A stretch of DNA of 64,000 nt from Gavia stellata (Eukaryota > Chordata > Aves > Gaviiformes > Gaviidae): positions 684,501-748,500 of the forward strand of contig NC_082604.1 of the NCBI RefSeq assembly GCF_030936135.1, in the 5' to 3' direction. A program made the translations under genes and the position numbers. This document shows, piece after piece, positions 1 to 13,829 of the stretch. The first letter of the stretch is position 1; every line of letters begins with the position of its first letter. A model generated the notes under the pieces. The model had not been told where the DNA came from and made no database searches. It worked only from the letters and a program-made list of their open reading frames with translations.

Positions 1-135
1 AAAACCAGCCAAGCACGTTGCCTCCCGCTTCCCTCCTGGGGACAGGGCCTGGCCCTGCAGGATCCCAGTGGTGCCAGGCCGGGAAGGGAGGGAGGATCAG
101 GCTGAGCAAGGCTGGGAAGCGCCCACTCTCCTCAC

Positions 136-3100
136 CTTGCATTTGGAGAAGGTAGCCAAGGCAGACCCATGCCCTCTGGCAGGACGTGGCCAGGCAGTCG
201 CTGGTCAGAGTCGCCAGCAATCCCACCAGGGAGCCGAACCGCTTGCAAGGACGTCCTCTCTGCAGGGGAGAGCAGCAGGAAAAGGGTCGCAGGCAGCCCC
301 AGCACCCGCTCGCCTCTATCGCCCATCCTGCTCCCTGAGCAGCGACCGGGCAGAGGGGCAGGCAGAAGGGCTGCCCCGTAATCCCTGGAGCCCCAAAACC
401 CAGCACCCAGTTGGGCAGGGCTCCCTTCTGGGGCCATGAATGATGGGAAAAGGGCGCCAGGGCACGCGGGGGCGCTCTACTCACCATGAGCTCGAATCGC
501 TCCTTGCACACTCCCAGCACGTGGGTGCAAACCTGCAGGGCTCTCTCCCGCTCCCATTCTTTGGCTGAGATGAGCCAGCCCTTCAGGACCTGAGGCAGGG
601 TGCATCTCTCTCACAACAGGCATCTTTCCCTCCTTCTCTGGCCCCTTCCCAGTGCCCCACCGAGCACTGGCACTGCTGCCTCCACTGCCTCGCTCCCTCC
701 AGCCGCCTCTGCCCTGAGCCTGCTGTTGCTACCCTGCCGGCATCTCCCCACTCCAGCCTTCCTCCAGGCTGCTCTCAGCCAGCTCAGGGCTGGCTCTGGG
801 CTTTCCCTCCAACAGGGCCCACTGCTCTGCCTGGCCTGAGGCTGCAGTGGCCGGGCGCTCCCGTCGCCCAGCTCAGCCCCTGGCCCCGGCCAGACGCACA
901 GCCTCAGAGCAAGGAGCCAAAGCCCCACGTTCCCGCAGGAAAGGTATCCACCTCCTAACACCCTCTAAGGCCTCCACTCTCTGCCCCTGCAACACTTTCC
1001 CTCTTGCCTCACGGCTACTCACATGGACCACGTCATCAAAGCAGGCAGAGGTCACCTCTGCCTCCAGAAAGGTTTCTAGGAGATGGCCCAGATCTTCCAA
1101 GCATCTCCTGTGCAGAAGCTGAAAGCAGGAAAGCAGAGCTGAGGTTCTGCATCATGGGGGCTGCTGGGGCGCACTGAGGGGGGATCCTGACCCAGGGGTG
1201 GGCAGGCACTGGCCGGTGGGTACCTGCATGTTCACAGCTGCCCTCACTGTCTTCCTGCGCTTTTTCATCCGCTCCTTGGAAGGACAGGACAAGACAGTCT
1301 GGCAGCACACTGCCAGCAGCTTGTGATTTTCCTCCCGCCTCAGAGGTGGCCTCAGCTTGCTGGCCAGAGGAAAAAGGAAGAGAAAACACAAAGGAGATTT
1401 ACTGTCTCCAGAGTGGCTCAAACCACACCTGGGTTCCTCCTAATCGAGGGCCCCAAATCCAACACCCCCGCCCACGCCAGCAAGCACTGCCTTCAGCGCC
1501 AGCAATTCCTGCCTCCTCCCAGGCAGCAGGCAAACCCCTGCCCCCAGGTTAAGGAACCCCGGGGGCTCCCTTCCTGTGGGAGACACCCGACATGGGGGAC
1601 ACCCTCCCACTCCACAGCCCCAGCAGCTCCCGGCCCCATGCTCAAGGCCACTGGGGCTGCCCCAGCCAGCTGGGATGGGGCACACTGGGAGTCCCCACAG
1701 CCCGGGGAACAGACCTCACCTCAACTCCTCCAGGGCCTGGAACACCCCATACACCAGGGAGTCCCAGGGCTCCCCCTTGATCCAGTCCTGCAAGTCCCAG
1801 AGAGAGAAGCACAGAGTTGGCAGGGGCACGGGACAGCCCTCCCGCCTCCCCTGGGGACACGTTCTGCTGCCAGGCCTGGGCAGACACTGCCCCGTCACCC
1901 CCACGCATCCCCAAAGGCACCGCAGGAGGGCCCCTGCTCCCCAACCACAGCCACCCAGCACCAGCACTCAAGAGCCCCACCAGCTCCGGACACAGCTCCA
2001 GGAGCTCACGTGAAGCCCAGAGACCATCGTGCCTCTGGGGTAAGGAGTCCGATGGCACAGCCCAAAACTCCCCCGTGCGACCGCCCCGGCTACAGGCACT
2101 CACCAGCAAGGTCCACGTTGCCTCCTGCTTTAAGGACAGCTCAAAGCTGCCGCAGTTGCCCACAGCCTGGATGGCACAGCTGACCTCGGTGATGCTCTGC
2201 ACCAGGGCGAGCTTGAGCTGCAAGTCCTGAGGCCAAAGAGAGCAAAGCACCCCTTCAACTCTTTGAAGGGCTGAGAGGTGGAAGAAGAGCATGGGCAGGG
2301 GAAACCCATGGGGGGCTGGATCTGGATGTTGAGGACAAACCCTTCCTTGGGAGATCTTTAGAAAGGGACCGTCCACCTCAGTGCACCCCAGCCCCAAGGG
2401 GCTGGAGCTGGGACACCCAGGCATCCCTGCCCTGTGTGCCCCATGCTCCTACCCTCTGTTTAGCTCTGGAGAGCCGCAGGATGTTGCCCACGATTTCTTT
2501 ATCCACGCGGGTGAGCAGCTGCTCCTTGGGGGCACGCAGTGCAATGCCGCTGTAGGTGCGCATCAGAGCAGCACGAATGGCCTGGGCGCTCTCCATCTTC
2601 TGCCACCGCTGGACCTGTGTCAACAGAGATGCCCCGAGAGGTCAGCCCCGGGACTCTGGCAGGCTCCTGCGGCAGGCCCTGCCCTGCACCCTCACCAGCT
2701 CCTTGTTTCCCTGGGCACCTCTCAGCAGCTCCCCAAGCCACTCCTCGAGCTGCGAGTTCCAAGGCCAGAAGTTGTTCCCATCCCACAGCTTGGGATCTCG
2801 CATGGGGATGGGGATGAGGTGCAGCCAGCATCGCACACACTGCTGGCTCTTTTACCACTGATTTGAGAGGTCGAGGAGCTGCCTGGAACCTTTCTGTGGA
2901 AAGGTATCTGACATAGCCTGTCACGGTCCTGCGCAGACACGCAGCCCGTGCTCGTCAGGGGTGCAGATGAGCCCACTCTGCTCACCTCCCCAGGCCAGGC
3001 TGCACCGCTCTCTCTGTAGGGCCCTGCCCTGCCCTGAAAGGCTTCCCCACAGCCCCCAGGTGGGGAGCAGAGCCAGCGAGACTTCACCAGGCTCCTGCTC

Positions 3101-4675
3101 TTGGCCCTCAGCTTTGGGGAAGGGTCAGAGTGTCACACCGTGCCCACCCCCTTGTCGCCAGCTCCTGCTGAAGTTAAGTCAGGGGCAAGGTGGCTGCAAG
3201 CAAGCAACTGCTGCAGCTGCCCCAGCTGGGTGGCTCTGATCCACCCGGTGTCAAACCCCCTCCTCTCCAAAGACACCTCAGGGGCCCCAATGTCAGGACG
3301 TCCCCTCTGAAACAGAGGTCTCGGCTAGCTCTTACACGAATGCTTATCTAAAGGCAGCTGCCACAACTTGGCTGCTGCAGGTGTAGAAGTGAAAGAAGGC
3401 CAAAAAAGGAAAGCCAAACAGGGAAACCCTGGCTCCTTTACCTTCCAGCTCATGGAAGTCTGATAAAACCAGCCTCTGGTGAAAGCGGTGGAGAACATGG
3501 TCACCGTGTCCAAGACCAGATGGAAGTGGCTCTCAGCCGTGTGGGACACAACAGAAATCATTCCCTGCAACCACAGAGAAACAGGGAGTTGGCTCCAGCA
3601 CAGGCACTCGGCCATGGCCAGCAACAACGGCCAGGCAGGACATTGCGGCAAGGGGGAAATGGCAGCATGGAGGAAATCGAGGTCTGGAGCAGCCCTGCCT
3701 CTCCCCCAGGAACAGGCAGGGGATACGCAGGACATGAACATCACCTCACCTGGGCTTCAGACAGCTGCACAGGGTTTGTCTCCTGCAGGAACCTCAGCAC
3801 CTGCCCTTGGACGTGTCTGAGATCCTGACAAGCTGCCAGCACTGTCCCAAGGGCCTTGTACAGGAAAAGCTGCAAGAGAAGAGGCCACGTCCGAGATGTG
3901 GTCACGGCCCGACCTGTCAGGAAAGGTCTGGCCCCAGACAGACCCGACCACCCCTGGTGGTAGCCAGCCACTGGAGTAGCCCAGGGAGGCGCATTTTGGG
4001 GGCAAGAGAAGGGGAAGCAATGAAAACCGCCTGCGTGGGCAGAGCCCCAGCCCTGGCGCGGGGCAGGAGACACACCTTCTCCCAGGAGCCAGGGGCAGAG
4101 CTGCCCAGCTGCTGGCTCAGCTCCTGGCTCAGGCCCATGGTCCAGGCCCTGTCCTCGATGGGCTCCAGCGACGCTCGCAGGAACTGTGGGGAACAGAGAG
4201 GAAGCGAGTGTTCCCCTGCCCTTGGCCAGGATGCTTTCTACGCTCGCATGTCCCGGGACACTGCTGGGGGGAGCTACTGGGAACGGCAGACTCTTCCCCT
4301 GCCCCACCCAGCCCTCTTTTCACCAGCCTCCCTCTTCCCCTAACACCTCAGGCGAGACCCCCCCGGCATGCCAGACATAGAGGAGGAGGCAGTGCTAAGG
4401 CGTGTGCCACAGCGATAGAGGGCATTAGCCATCAGCCGTGGCACGTGCGCAGACAGCAGCTCCTCTGAGCGGGCAGGCACCTACTGCGGGGGGAGGCACA
4501 GGGCACTCAGGAGGTGCCCCCAACTCCTGCTGCCTACACAGGCAGCCCCGAGCTTCCTCCCACAACTTTGTCTGTTCCCTCTTCTCCCCCTCTATTTGTG
4601 ACACCCCCCAAGGATGCTGTACCTTGAGCACACGATGCTCCCACTCTGCAGAGTCCAGGGACCTCTTGGTTTTCC
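136..4675 (-). CDS. MROH copy A, exons 16-27 (positions)
   Basis: Exons in 5' to 3' order on the minus strand: 4623-4675, 4076-4183, 3750-3869, 3442-3564, about 2696-2839, 2453-2614, 2104-2226, 1720-1787, 1224-1359, 1023-1118, 485-589, 136-259. This part of the arm is the most similar to its partner: in the first 440 bases only one or two substitutions are visible. The intron after exon 27 runs off the window at base 1. Confidence 0.83.
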
Positions 4676-7600
4676 CTAGAAAGCAAGAGGAAGCAAAAGC
4701 CCTCGCTGCTATTTAAGCTCACACCAAAGACGAGCCCTGTGGTCTCCTCTGCGGTCAGACCTCCCAACATTCCCAGGCCATCAGGCTAGAAAGGGCCTAC
4801 AAGCACCTACACCAAAGCCCTTGTGAGGCCAAAGACACAGGAGGGATCCCAGGAACATTTGTCAGGGCCACTGATTTGCAGCTCTTCTCCCAGGCTATTG
4901 CCAAGGACAGCTGCTGCAAACCTGGCCTGGCCTGGCAACTTGGTTCTCCAAAGCCAGGGGCTGCACCCCCTCCAGGAGCACCAGTCCTGTCCCTCCCCCA
5001 AACACCATCCCGGCCAGGACATGGGGGTGCCGCCAAGACCTGCCCTCCAAAAGGACATCAACAGCCCCATCCATCCCCTGGGCCAAATCGACACTGGGGG
5101 ACGGCTGCCCCCAGCCTCAGCTTTGGCTCCCTGGAAGGGGAAAGGCTGCAGAGCAAGTGCTGGGGAACTGGGGACAATTCTCCTCCGTCACGCTGGGAAG
5201 CTGCATTTTCCTGACCCCCTTCCCTCCCCCCAGCCTCTCCCTCCCCACCCGCACTTTACCTTCCAAGTACTGCAGCAGGAGGGGGATCTCGGTAGTCCAC
5301 ACCACCCCCAAGGCTCGGTGTATCCTGCCATGCAGGGCCTGCAGCAGCTGCAAGGCAGCGACGGCACGTTCGCCGCTCTTGTGAGGAGCTGCTGCCACCA
5401 CCTAGGCGAGGGCAGGAGAGAAGGGTCACTCCTGCCACCAGAGCTGCAGTTTTTCCCGGGAGGGAGGGAGGGAGCTCGATGCCGCTCCTGCACCCGGGGT
5501 GCTGCTAGCCCCAAGAAAGGAGTGGGATACCGGACAGGCCCAGGCAGTCTCAGGCACACTGCCTCCTCCTTGGGGGATCCCGGCACGGGCCTCAACAGCA
5601 TCTCTGCCCTGGGCTCCCCCACCACCCCTGGCCAGAAAAGCTCTTTCCCCCGGGCCCCACTACTCACCAGCAGCCGAGCCAGCAGGGCCTGGGGAGCCGG
5701 CAGCCGGGCTGTGGGGAGGAAGAAAGGCTGGGTGAGCCAACAAGCCCCCTCCGTGCCCTGCCCATCGTGCCTCCGATGCCCCACACAGGGCTGAGGGCTG
5801 AGAGCAGCTGTGCTGCCACAGCGCTGACCCGGGAGAAATCCCCAGGGCTGCCCAGCACGGGACGAAGGCAGCTCCAGCATGGCCAGGAACAAGCCCCGGC
5901 TCGCCAGGAGAGTGCTGCGAGCAGGAGAGGCAGGCCTCTGCGCTGGGCAAGGGGCAATGCAGGGCAGAGCCCCTCGTGCCCAGCAGCAGAGCCTGGCTCC
6001 GCCCTTTCGTTCTCCCAGGCTTCTGCTGAGGGCTGGCAGGGTGCATGTAGACACAGACTGGCCAAGCCCCTGGCTGAACCCATTAGCTTCTACCTCGCTC
6101 CTGGGAGTCCACGGCATCAGGCTCCTCCTCGTCTTCTTCACACCCTGCACTCTCCCGTCTCTCAACTAGGGCTCGGAGACAGTGGGAGAGCGGGATCAGC
6201 ATGCCACTGTACTGGGCTGGCACTACGTACTGCAGCAACCTCGGCCACAGGAGCTGCAGAGAAGAACCAGGCAATTCACCACATCAGCATTTCTATTCAG
6301 CTCAAAGACAAAAGTGACAGTCTGCGGTTCCCTGAGCCTTGTGTGCTTCAGCACATGTGAGGGGAGAGGTTCACAGCATGGGGAAGCATGAAGAAAAATG
6401 TCCTGAAGGCAAGAAGTGGCCACAGCAGCAGGGCACAGGGTGACTTACTTTGGTCATCCCTCTCAGAGAGACGTCCAGCGAGCCCAGGATGTCCACACAC
6501 AGGGCTCGAAGAGCTCCTTCCTCCGGTGTTACCCAGGCAAAAAGGCCTCCTGCCACCTGTAAGACAGAGTTGGCAAAACCCCTGTTACTCTCAGCTCCTG
6601 ACCGACAAGGCTCAGGCATGGCCTCACCAGTGCTCCTGCGCCAACCTCCCAGGAGCACTGACCTCCAGAAGGAGGACAAGGACGGCCAGACCCAGCTCGG
6701 GAACCACTTCCCAGACCCTGGGAAGGACTAGGAAGCCTGGGAGCAGAAAGAGACACTGCTTGTCTGCACGGTCCCCCAGGGCCCAAATGCTGCTGTCGTG
6801 CCATGGTGAGGAACGTGCCCTTCAGCAGGGCTGTGCTCGATGCCAGCCTTGGCAGCAGCACGCCCAGCCCGACAGATGTGGAGGAGAAGCTGGCTCTTTC
6901 CTTTGCCCTGCTCCCAAAGCAGAGCCTCCCCGAGCCCTGGAGCAAAGCCACACCCACAGATGCCCCGGTTGGAGGGAGGCTCTAGCCAGAGGGAAGATCC
7001 TCAGCAAGTCAGCAAAAGGCTCAGCCATGCCCATCCTTCATCTCCTGGGCACCCAGCTGGAAACACTCACCAAAGGGACTGCCAGACGGCCTGTCCCCTT
7101 GCCAGAAGGGATGCGGGTCCCCAGACTGCTATTGGATGGGCAGGGCATGCTTTGGAGGGCCAGAGTCTGAGAACACCACAGAAAGATCCTCTAGCCAGGC
7201 CCATCTGGCTGCAGTGGCTGTGTTTTGCTGATTGTCTGTGAGCACTTAAGGATGGAGGATGTCCTGTCCCTAGAAGACCCCTCCCTTTGCAAGGCAGCTT
7301 TGCTGAAGGTATCTGTGGGCACAGCTCAGCCTGTGGGGTGCGCAGGCAGCCCCACAGTCCCAGGTGGCACGCCCGGGTGCAAACCCTCATCATTCACTGA
7401 CGTCTCCACCAACATCAGCACACACACACACGAGGAACAGCCATTTGCAGGTCATTCCAATGGCAGCGCCGGCGCTGATGGCCCTGCAGCGTGGAGCTCT
7501 CCATGCTCAAGGATGCCTGCAGAAGCTCTCAGCACAGGCCAGGCACTGCTGGAAGCCCCAGGTGTCCCACTCTGCCCTTACCAGTCTGCCTGAGGTCCGG

Positions 7601-10600
7601 CTGAACTCGCTGAAGATGTGCCCCACCACATCCCATGCCCAGCAGCTCTGGGAGCCGGAGCTGAGCAGCTCCCGGATGAACTCCAGAACTGCCCTCCGCA
7701 CCTGCCAGGGGAGAGCGTGGTTACGGTCCTCCTGTTCAAAACCCAAAGGGAAGCCACCTTTGCTTGGGGGCAGCCTTTGTGGCTCGCGGAGAGATGACAA
7801 GCGCATGGCAGAAGCTTTCGCTCCTGCCATCAGGGCTGGGCTTTAGCACCAGGCTGGACGGGCATTTGCCCCACAGAGCAGAGCGACCTCCCCGCTCCAC
7901 TCTGCCAGCTCTCCCCGGGGAGGAGCCATCACCCACTGCCTGGGCAATGCGCCGGCACCTCCCCAGGCACCCCAGCTCTGCCCTGAGGGAAAGGCTTCCT
8001 CTGCCTCCCCTGGTGGCACTGTCCCTTCCCAAACCAGCTCACCTGGGCACTGGGGTCGTTGCACACTGACCCCATGGCCTCCATCACCTGGGGCAGCTTC
8101 TCTCTCACTGCAGGTGCTGGAAGAGATATGGAGAGGTGTGCATTGAGGCAGAGCCCCAATGGCAGAAGCTTCCAAGTTTTTCGCACACCAACGGGACAGA
8201 AAAGCGGGGCCTGACTCTGACTTCACAGGAGGCAGCAGTGTAGCCAGAGCGACTCCATTTCTAGAGGCACAGCTGTTTTATAGGGACTGAAAGCTATGGT
8301 AATATGGTAACACAGAGCACGTGAGAAATGACTTGGGTACAAGCAGCTCCTGTGCACCAGCCCACCCGCCCACCCACCAGCCTGCCCGTGTTACTGAGCT
8401 TGGAGCATCATCCCTGGTGTGCCACCATTTCTAACTGCCGGAGGAGAGCTCGAGCCCTGTCGCAGGGCATCAGCTCGGCTGGGGGACCCGCTCTTTGCAG
8501 CTCCTTTTGGGTGCAGGTGCACCGCTTTCAGCCTGTTCCTGCTCTCAGCCCAGCAGCCCCAACCCCTGCCTTCTGTCCCTGCCCATGGCACTGACCGTCA
8601 GAGTGGGCCAGCGCTCCCAGCAGGCCCAGGGCTGCCACGCGACCGGCCTTGCTCCCACCGCTCTCCGGGGAGTGCAGAAACATGCCCGTCTCCTCAGGGC
8701 ATATTCGTGCTGCAGGGAAGAAATCGCATTCTGCACTAGCAGGCAGCTGCCTCTGACTGCCGAGGACAGGGAGAGAGCCGCCACAGCACGACGGGGGATC
8801 GCCCAGTCTCCTCTCCTTACCCTGCAGCGCGATGCAGCGGGGAAGTTCTGCCTTAGGGGCCAGGCCAGGCTCTTTGGTCACGTCAGGGAGCTGTGGGAAC
8901 AAGGTCTGTTTTAAAGAAATCTGCATCAGCATTGAGGGGGACTGAAAAGAAAGGGTGCTCTCTGCCCTCCTCTCCCAGAGTCCTGCTGCGACTTGGCTGA
9001 GAGGGAAATCACTGTGGGAACAGGGCTGCCCCTCAGGCCCATTCCGAACAGCCAGGATCAGGCCTCCTGCAGCCTTAAGGAACCTATGTGGCACCTGTCT
9101 CACAAATCCTGGCGTGTTCCTGGCCTGCAGGAAGGTCTGTGAGACAATGGGGGAGGAAGAGGAGGCTAAAGCTACCTAAAGGCACATCTGGGAGAAGGGG
9201 AGTCCCTAACAGCAGCTCCCAGGGAAAACCACAAACCCTCCTGGATGGGGCTTCTTGTTTGCCCTCCCCTCAGAGCAGCATCGGCAGGGTCTCTTTCCTC
9301 TGAACAGAGCCCGCTGTTGACAACTCCGTTTCCCGGCACTTCCCACTCATCAGACCTCAGCCCTCACTGGACGGGACTGGACACGGCCCTGGGCATTAGG
9401 GCAAAGCTCTTCCCACACACAGAGCCCTACAGAGATGGCAATGCCTCCCTTCCTGAGAAGACGAGCCCCGGGGACTCTTGCCTCCCTTCTGGCCCCTCCC
9501 CGCATTTCTCTTTTCTTGCCCAAAGAGTGCGGGGAAGTCTCAGGCCTCCTCTGCTCTCCCCCTCCCTGTTCCTTCTCTAAGGCCTTCCCAGCTCCTCCTG
9601 GCACCCCACAGCTCCCCAGTGCCTCGTGGCACTCGCGCAGACCCACCCCAGCAGCCACGCCGGGCCCTGCGCAACACCTCACCTTGTTGACCCGGGAGGT
9701 GTCTCGGACCTCCTGAGATTGGTGCAGCAGCCAGAGGAGCTGCTCCCAGGCATGCTCGCGGTGCTGCTCCTCACGCAGCAGGACCTCCATCATGGCAGCC
9801 ACTGCCCTGAGCACAGCCTGCTTGTCCTGAAGAGGGAAGGGAGAGGCTCTGCTTGGAGGGCTGAAGGTCTGCCTAGCACTCAGCATCGCCTGCACACCAG
9901 TCTGCCCTTCCCACTGGGAGGGGTTTCCCTTTCCCTTCTGCCCTGCAGGAGAAGGGCTCACTCCAGAGGAGAGAGAGCATTTCCCCACGCTCGCACCCCA
10001 GCCCTCCCTGCAGAAAGGCCCCAGGACTCGGCTGCTTCCTGCCAGAGAGCCTCCAGCCCCAGGCACAGTGACAGCAGGCTCCCGGCCTGGGATGCTTTCT
10101 CATTCAGACTGCTCCCTCCCCTCACCCCTCTGCTCGCACCCCACCAGCCACAGACAGACCCACCAACGTGGACATCCCCGCTGTGGCCCCAGGCGTGGAA
10201 AGCAGCACTTCTTACCTCTTCTTCCTCGCAGCCCAGCCAATTTACCAGCGCGTAACGGAAGACTGGGTAAATGTCTTCACAGAGCTGCGCTTCCCCGTTG
10301 CGAGGGAAGGCGCATTGCTCCTGGCTGCCGAAGTATGTATTGACCCCTTTTGACCATTGCTCCAGAACTGCACCAGGAGAAAGGGAAGGGCAGCACGTGA
10401 GAGTCTGCAGCAGGGACGGTACCTTGCACCCTCACCCAAGCCTGCTCTAAGGACGGTCCCAGGCTCGGCAGGGCTCAGCCCAGGACCAGATCTGCATCTG
10501 AGGCCAAGCTGTGCCCTTGAGGTGTCTGGTTTCAAACACCCCACTGTTTCTCTCCTCCTCCCCATCCTTTTCCTCCTCAATGGCCTGTTCCCCTCCAGTA

Positions 10601-13540
10601 TTTCCCAGGGTAAACAGGGGAACAGAAGCCATGGGAAGGGACCCAGGAGTTCCCCTGTGCAGCACCGTCGCGTCCTGCCCACAGAAACCTCCGGGGCTTC
10701 TCCCGCTCCTTCTGCACACTCACAGTGGTTTGGGATCGCCAAGGCCTGACCTCACTGTGGGCTGACACCTGCCATGTTCCCTCTGAGATCACAGGGAGGC
10801 ATCAACGGCCACCCCAGCCCCTGACCCTGGGACCCCAGCTAAGGAGCCGACACTCACCACTGCAGACGGCGCGCAGGATCCGGCCACTCCCCACCCGGCT
10901 CAGCATGGCACGCAGGGCAAGCAGCGTCATTCCCACGAAGGGGATGCACCGCAGGGCTGCAGAGAAGGCAGGGACAGAGGGACCGAGAGGGTCAGTGAGA
11001 GACACGGGAGACCGGGGTCGATCCCTGGCAAGGCTGGGGCTGCTGGGCCATGCGGGACATGCCAGAGGGTGTGGGGAGGGCTGCCTTCCCCAAGGGGGAC
11101 ACAGGAAAGCCCTTTAGGGAAATGGGGAGGACAGTGCGGGGCAGAGACCCTGCGGGTTTGTCTCCAGTGGGTTCCCATCCTCCAGGAACCAGGACTGGGC
11201 TAGTAAGGCAGAGCTGCCGGCCAGCCCTGGCACAGAGCAAGGAGGCATGGCGACTTCATAGCCCCCCAGTTCAACACAGAGCCTTCAGGAAGGGGGAGGG
11301 TGCTTTCTCCCCGTTATCACAGACCCCTACCCAAACCAAGAGGCCCAGGGTGCCGTACCGTAGCTGCGGGCCATTTTGCCCAAGGTGAGGAGCACAATCT
11401 CATCAGGGACCTTCCCCATGGCCTTCAGGTGGCTCTGGAGCTCAGACATGACAAAGTGGAAGCGGGAGCGGGCCAGAGCCACCAGGACGTCGCTAGCAGC
11501 CATCTTCACATCATCTGTCACACCCTGAAAAAGTGCCACAAGTTAAACACTCCCGAGAAAAAGGCTGAGGCACTCGGACAGGCTGAACGCCCCTGCCTCA
11601 CCTGCAAGACCCCACGGGGCAGTTTGCTCAGACCGGGCGCCTGCTGCCTCTTGTACCCTGGGGTAGGCGAGCAGCTCCCCGGTGAGACGAGGGAGGCTTT
11701 TCCCTAGCACAGCCCTGTGCTGCTGCCTTCTCTCCCTCTCTGCAGAGATGCCAGGAACAAACTGTCACAGACTCAAGGACCCCCTGGGGCCTCTCCACGG
11801 GGCTGCTGGGTTCCCAGGGCTGTTCCTCAAGTGAGCTTGAACCCAGCTCTCGCTCAGTTAGAAACAGCCCCGCGTCCACCTCTCTGCACTACTCTCTGCA
11901 TCTCCTCTTCAAATGCCCTATAAGGAGGAGTCCCCTTCGGACCTCCACTGGGTCTGAATAGTTGAGGAACATCTCTGTGCTGCTCTGGATTTCCCCAAAA
12001 ACCAGGGCCAGAGACAGGCTGCTTTGGCGGCCTTGAAAGAGAACAAGCTCACCTGGGCTGCTCGCATGTCACTGGACACCTCTGCTATCAGGCGGTTCAC
12101 GACACCGCTCTGCAAACTGCCATCGTCTCCTTGCAAGAAGCTCTCCAGCTCCCGGTATGTCTCCACTCGGTCACCCTGGGGACAGACCACACATAGGAGT
12201 GATGGGACTTGCTTTGCCCTCGTTGCCAGGGACCCACGAGAGAGACCTACTGCCCCCCAAATCATCTCTCTGCCATGGGCACGAGGTACGAGCTGCAGGC
12301 ATCGGTCAGGACAGCCATGGGGAATGGCAAGATCTTCCACGGCACCTCTAACACTACCAGAGAGCCAGACAGGAAGGTTGATTCCACCAGGGTAAAGGGC
12401 CATGCGGGAGCCTAGGAAGTCGTTCCCGAGGATGGGGGACGGTGGAGGTCAGACGGACAGTGCCAGGCGAGGAAGGGGAAGATGTGGGAATGAGACCAGT
12501 CCCTGAGGAGGGGGAGCCATGAACTCCCTGCACCTTGGGGCACAGTGTCGCTCCCCTCGCACAGGCAGGAGCCCAGGCGCTGGGACAGTTCTGGAACCAA
12601 AGCTAAGGTGGGGCCTTGAGCACTTGGGCAAAGGTGCTGGAGAGATGCTGGGATTTATGCCAGAGGCTTTGCCTTGTCCAGGAGAGCACTGCAAGCTCCC
12701 AGGGAAAGGAGGGAGGGAGCAGTGGCATTAGTCCAGCTGGAGCGGCAGGATCGGCGCTTGGGGACGAAGCGCCTGCAGGAGGGCAGAGGTGCCATCAGGC
12801 GAGATCCCCCTCTGCCACGGCACCTGGGGAAGTCAAGGGCTTGGAGGGGAGCCCTCGAGCCCCCTTGTCTCACCTCATGGTCTTGCAGCCGCTTTAGCAG
12901 AGAAGCCCCACTAGCCACAAAGGTAGTGACGGCTTCAGGGACAGCCTTCTTTGCCCTGCCTCCATCCTCAGGATGTGCAGGTCTGGACTGAGAACCAAAG
13001 CACGGGCAGAGAGCTGGAAGAAAAGAAAGAAATCATTTTGCTGGCTGCAGGGCTTTTACACCAGGGAGGGGAGAGGATCTTCCCAGCCTCTCCCAGCACT
13101 AACAGCCCGTGCTGGCCTGTACTGGCAAGAGGGCAGTCACTGGGACGAGGGAAGGGAGTCTTCCCCTCACTCCGGCACTGGGAAGACCGCACTGGGAATA
13201 CCACACTGGGGGACTGGATCCATTCTGGGCTCCCCAGTGACAGAATGGCAGCAATGCGCTAGAGCGAGTCCAGCACAGGGGCCCCGAGCTGGGCGGGACA
13301 TGGACATGGGGCCCTGCAAGGAGGCGCTGGGAGGGCTGGGGCTGGGCAGTCCCGACAAGAGTCGGCCGGGCCAGGTCGTCTTTGAGCAGTCCCCAGCTGC
13401 CCCACGGAGGGCAGGGAGAGGATGGAGCCAGAGCCCTCTCGGAGGTGCCTGGCAGCAGGATGAGAGGTGACGGGGACGCAGCCCCCAGCAGGCAGCAGCC
13501 CCCAGCCCCCCACCACCGCCTCACCTCTGAGTGCTCTCAT
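136..13540 (-). CDS. MROH family protein, copy A (partial at left window edge, exons 1-27)
   Basis: Mirror copy of the plus-strand gene. Every exon from the ATG (reverse strand, 13,540) to exon 27 is present with the same borders and an open frame, so about 1,010 N-terminal residues are encoded before the gene leaves the window. Differences from copy B are scattered missense changes, for example SRCLRAL to SHCLRAL in exon 13, WENRVLK to WEHRVLK in exon 16, and LGGAQG to LRGAQG in exon 20; no stop or frameshift was found in an exon. All larger indels between the arms fall in introns or upstream DNA. Whether the 3' exons exist cannot be decided here. Transcription runs away from the spacer, divergent from copy B. 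Confidence 0.86.
5260..13540 (-). CDS. MROH copy A, exons 1-15 (positions)
   Basis: Exons on the minus strand in 5' to 3' order: 13525-13540, 12874-13013, 12053-12175, 11359-11524, 10858-10956, 10216-10367, 9683-9826, 8821-8890, 8596-8709, 8043-8116, 7582-7701, 6449-6556, 6094-6253, 5668-5708, 5260-5401. They were obtained by mirroring copy B with the local coordinate sum and checked at several borders (for example 13,525, 12,874, 12,053, 10,216, 6,449). The 199-bp sequence found only in arm A (6738-6936) sits in the intron between exons 11 and 12. Confidence 0.83.
6738..6936. other. 199-bp sequence present only in arm A (intron 11)
   Basis: Arm B joins the two sides directly near 42,883. 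In arm A both ends of the extra segment carry GCC, so a deletion in arm B by short direct repeats is the simplest reading. Confidence 0.8.
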
Positions 13541-13829
13541 CCTCCTCAGGGCAGCAGGATCCCCCAGATGGACGCACTGCTCTCTCTGGGTCCTCCTCCT
13601 GCAAACGCCATGAGAAACTGGGGCAGCACCAGCCCCTTGGGAAGATATAGAGCCTGGCCATTGTGACACCCGTGCGGAGCGCGGCGCCTCACAGAGGGCT
13701 GCTGTGACACAGGGACACATGCTGGGGACACGCCGCGGGGCGGGGACCAGACACGCAGCACCCTGTGGATCCCCACAGGCCCCGAAATGCAGGATTTCCC
13801 CATTCTCCATCACTTGAACTCACTCATGG

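Noticed and set aside
1323-2183. A 286-codon frame opposite the MROH gene in arm A (mirror 47591-48451)
   Set aside because: It runs antisense over several MROH exons and introns, is rich in Pro, Ser, His and Gln, and has no domain; it is a shadow of GC-rich coding DNA.
4823-5794. A 323-codon plus-strand frame in arm A
   Set aside because: Antisense to MROH exon 15 and its introns. The arm B counterpart is broken differently by the 139-bp segment, so the frame is not conserved.
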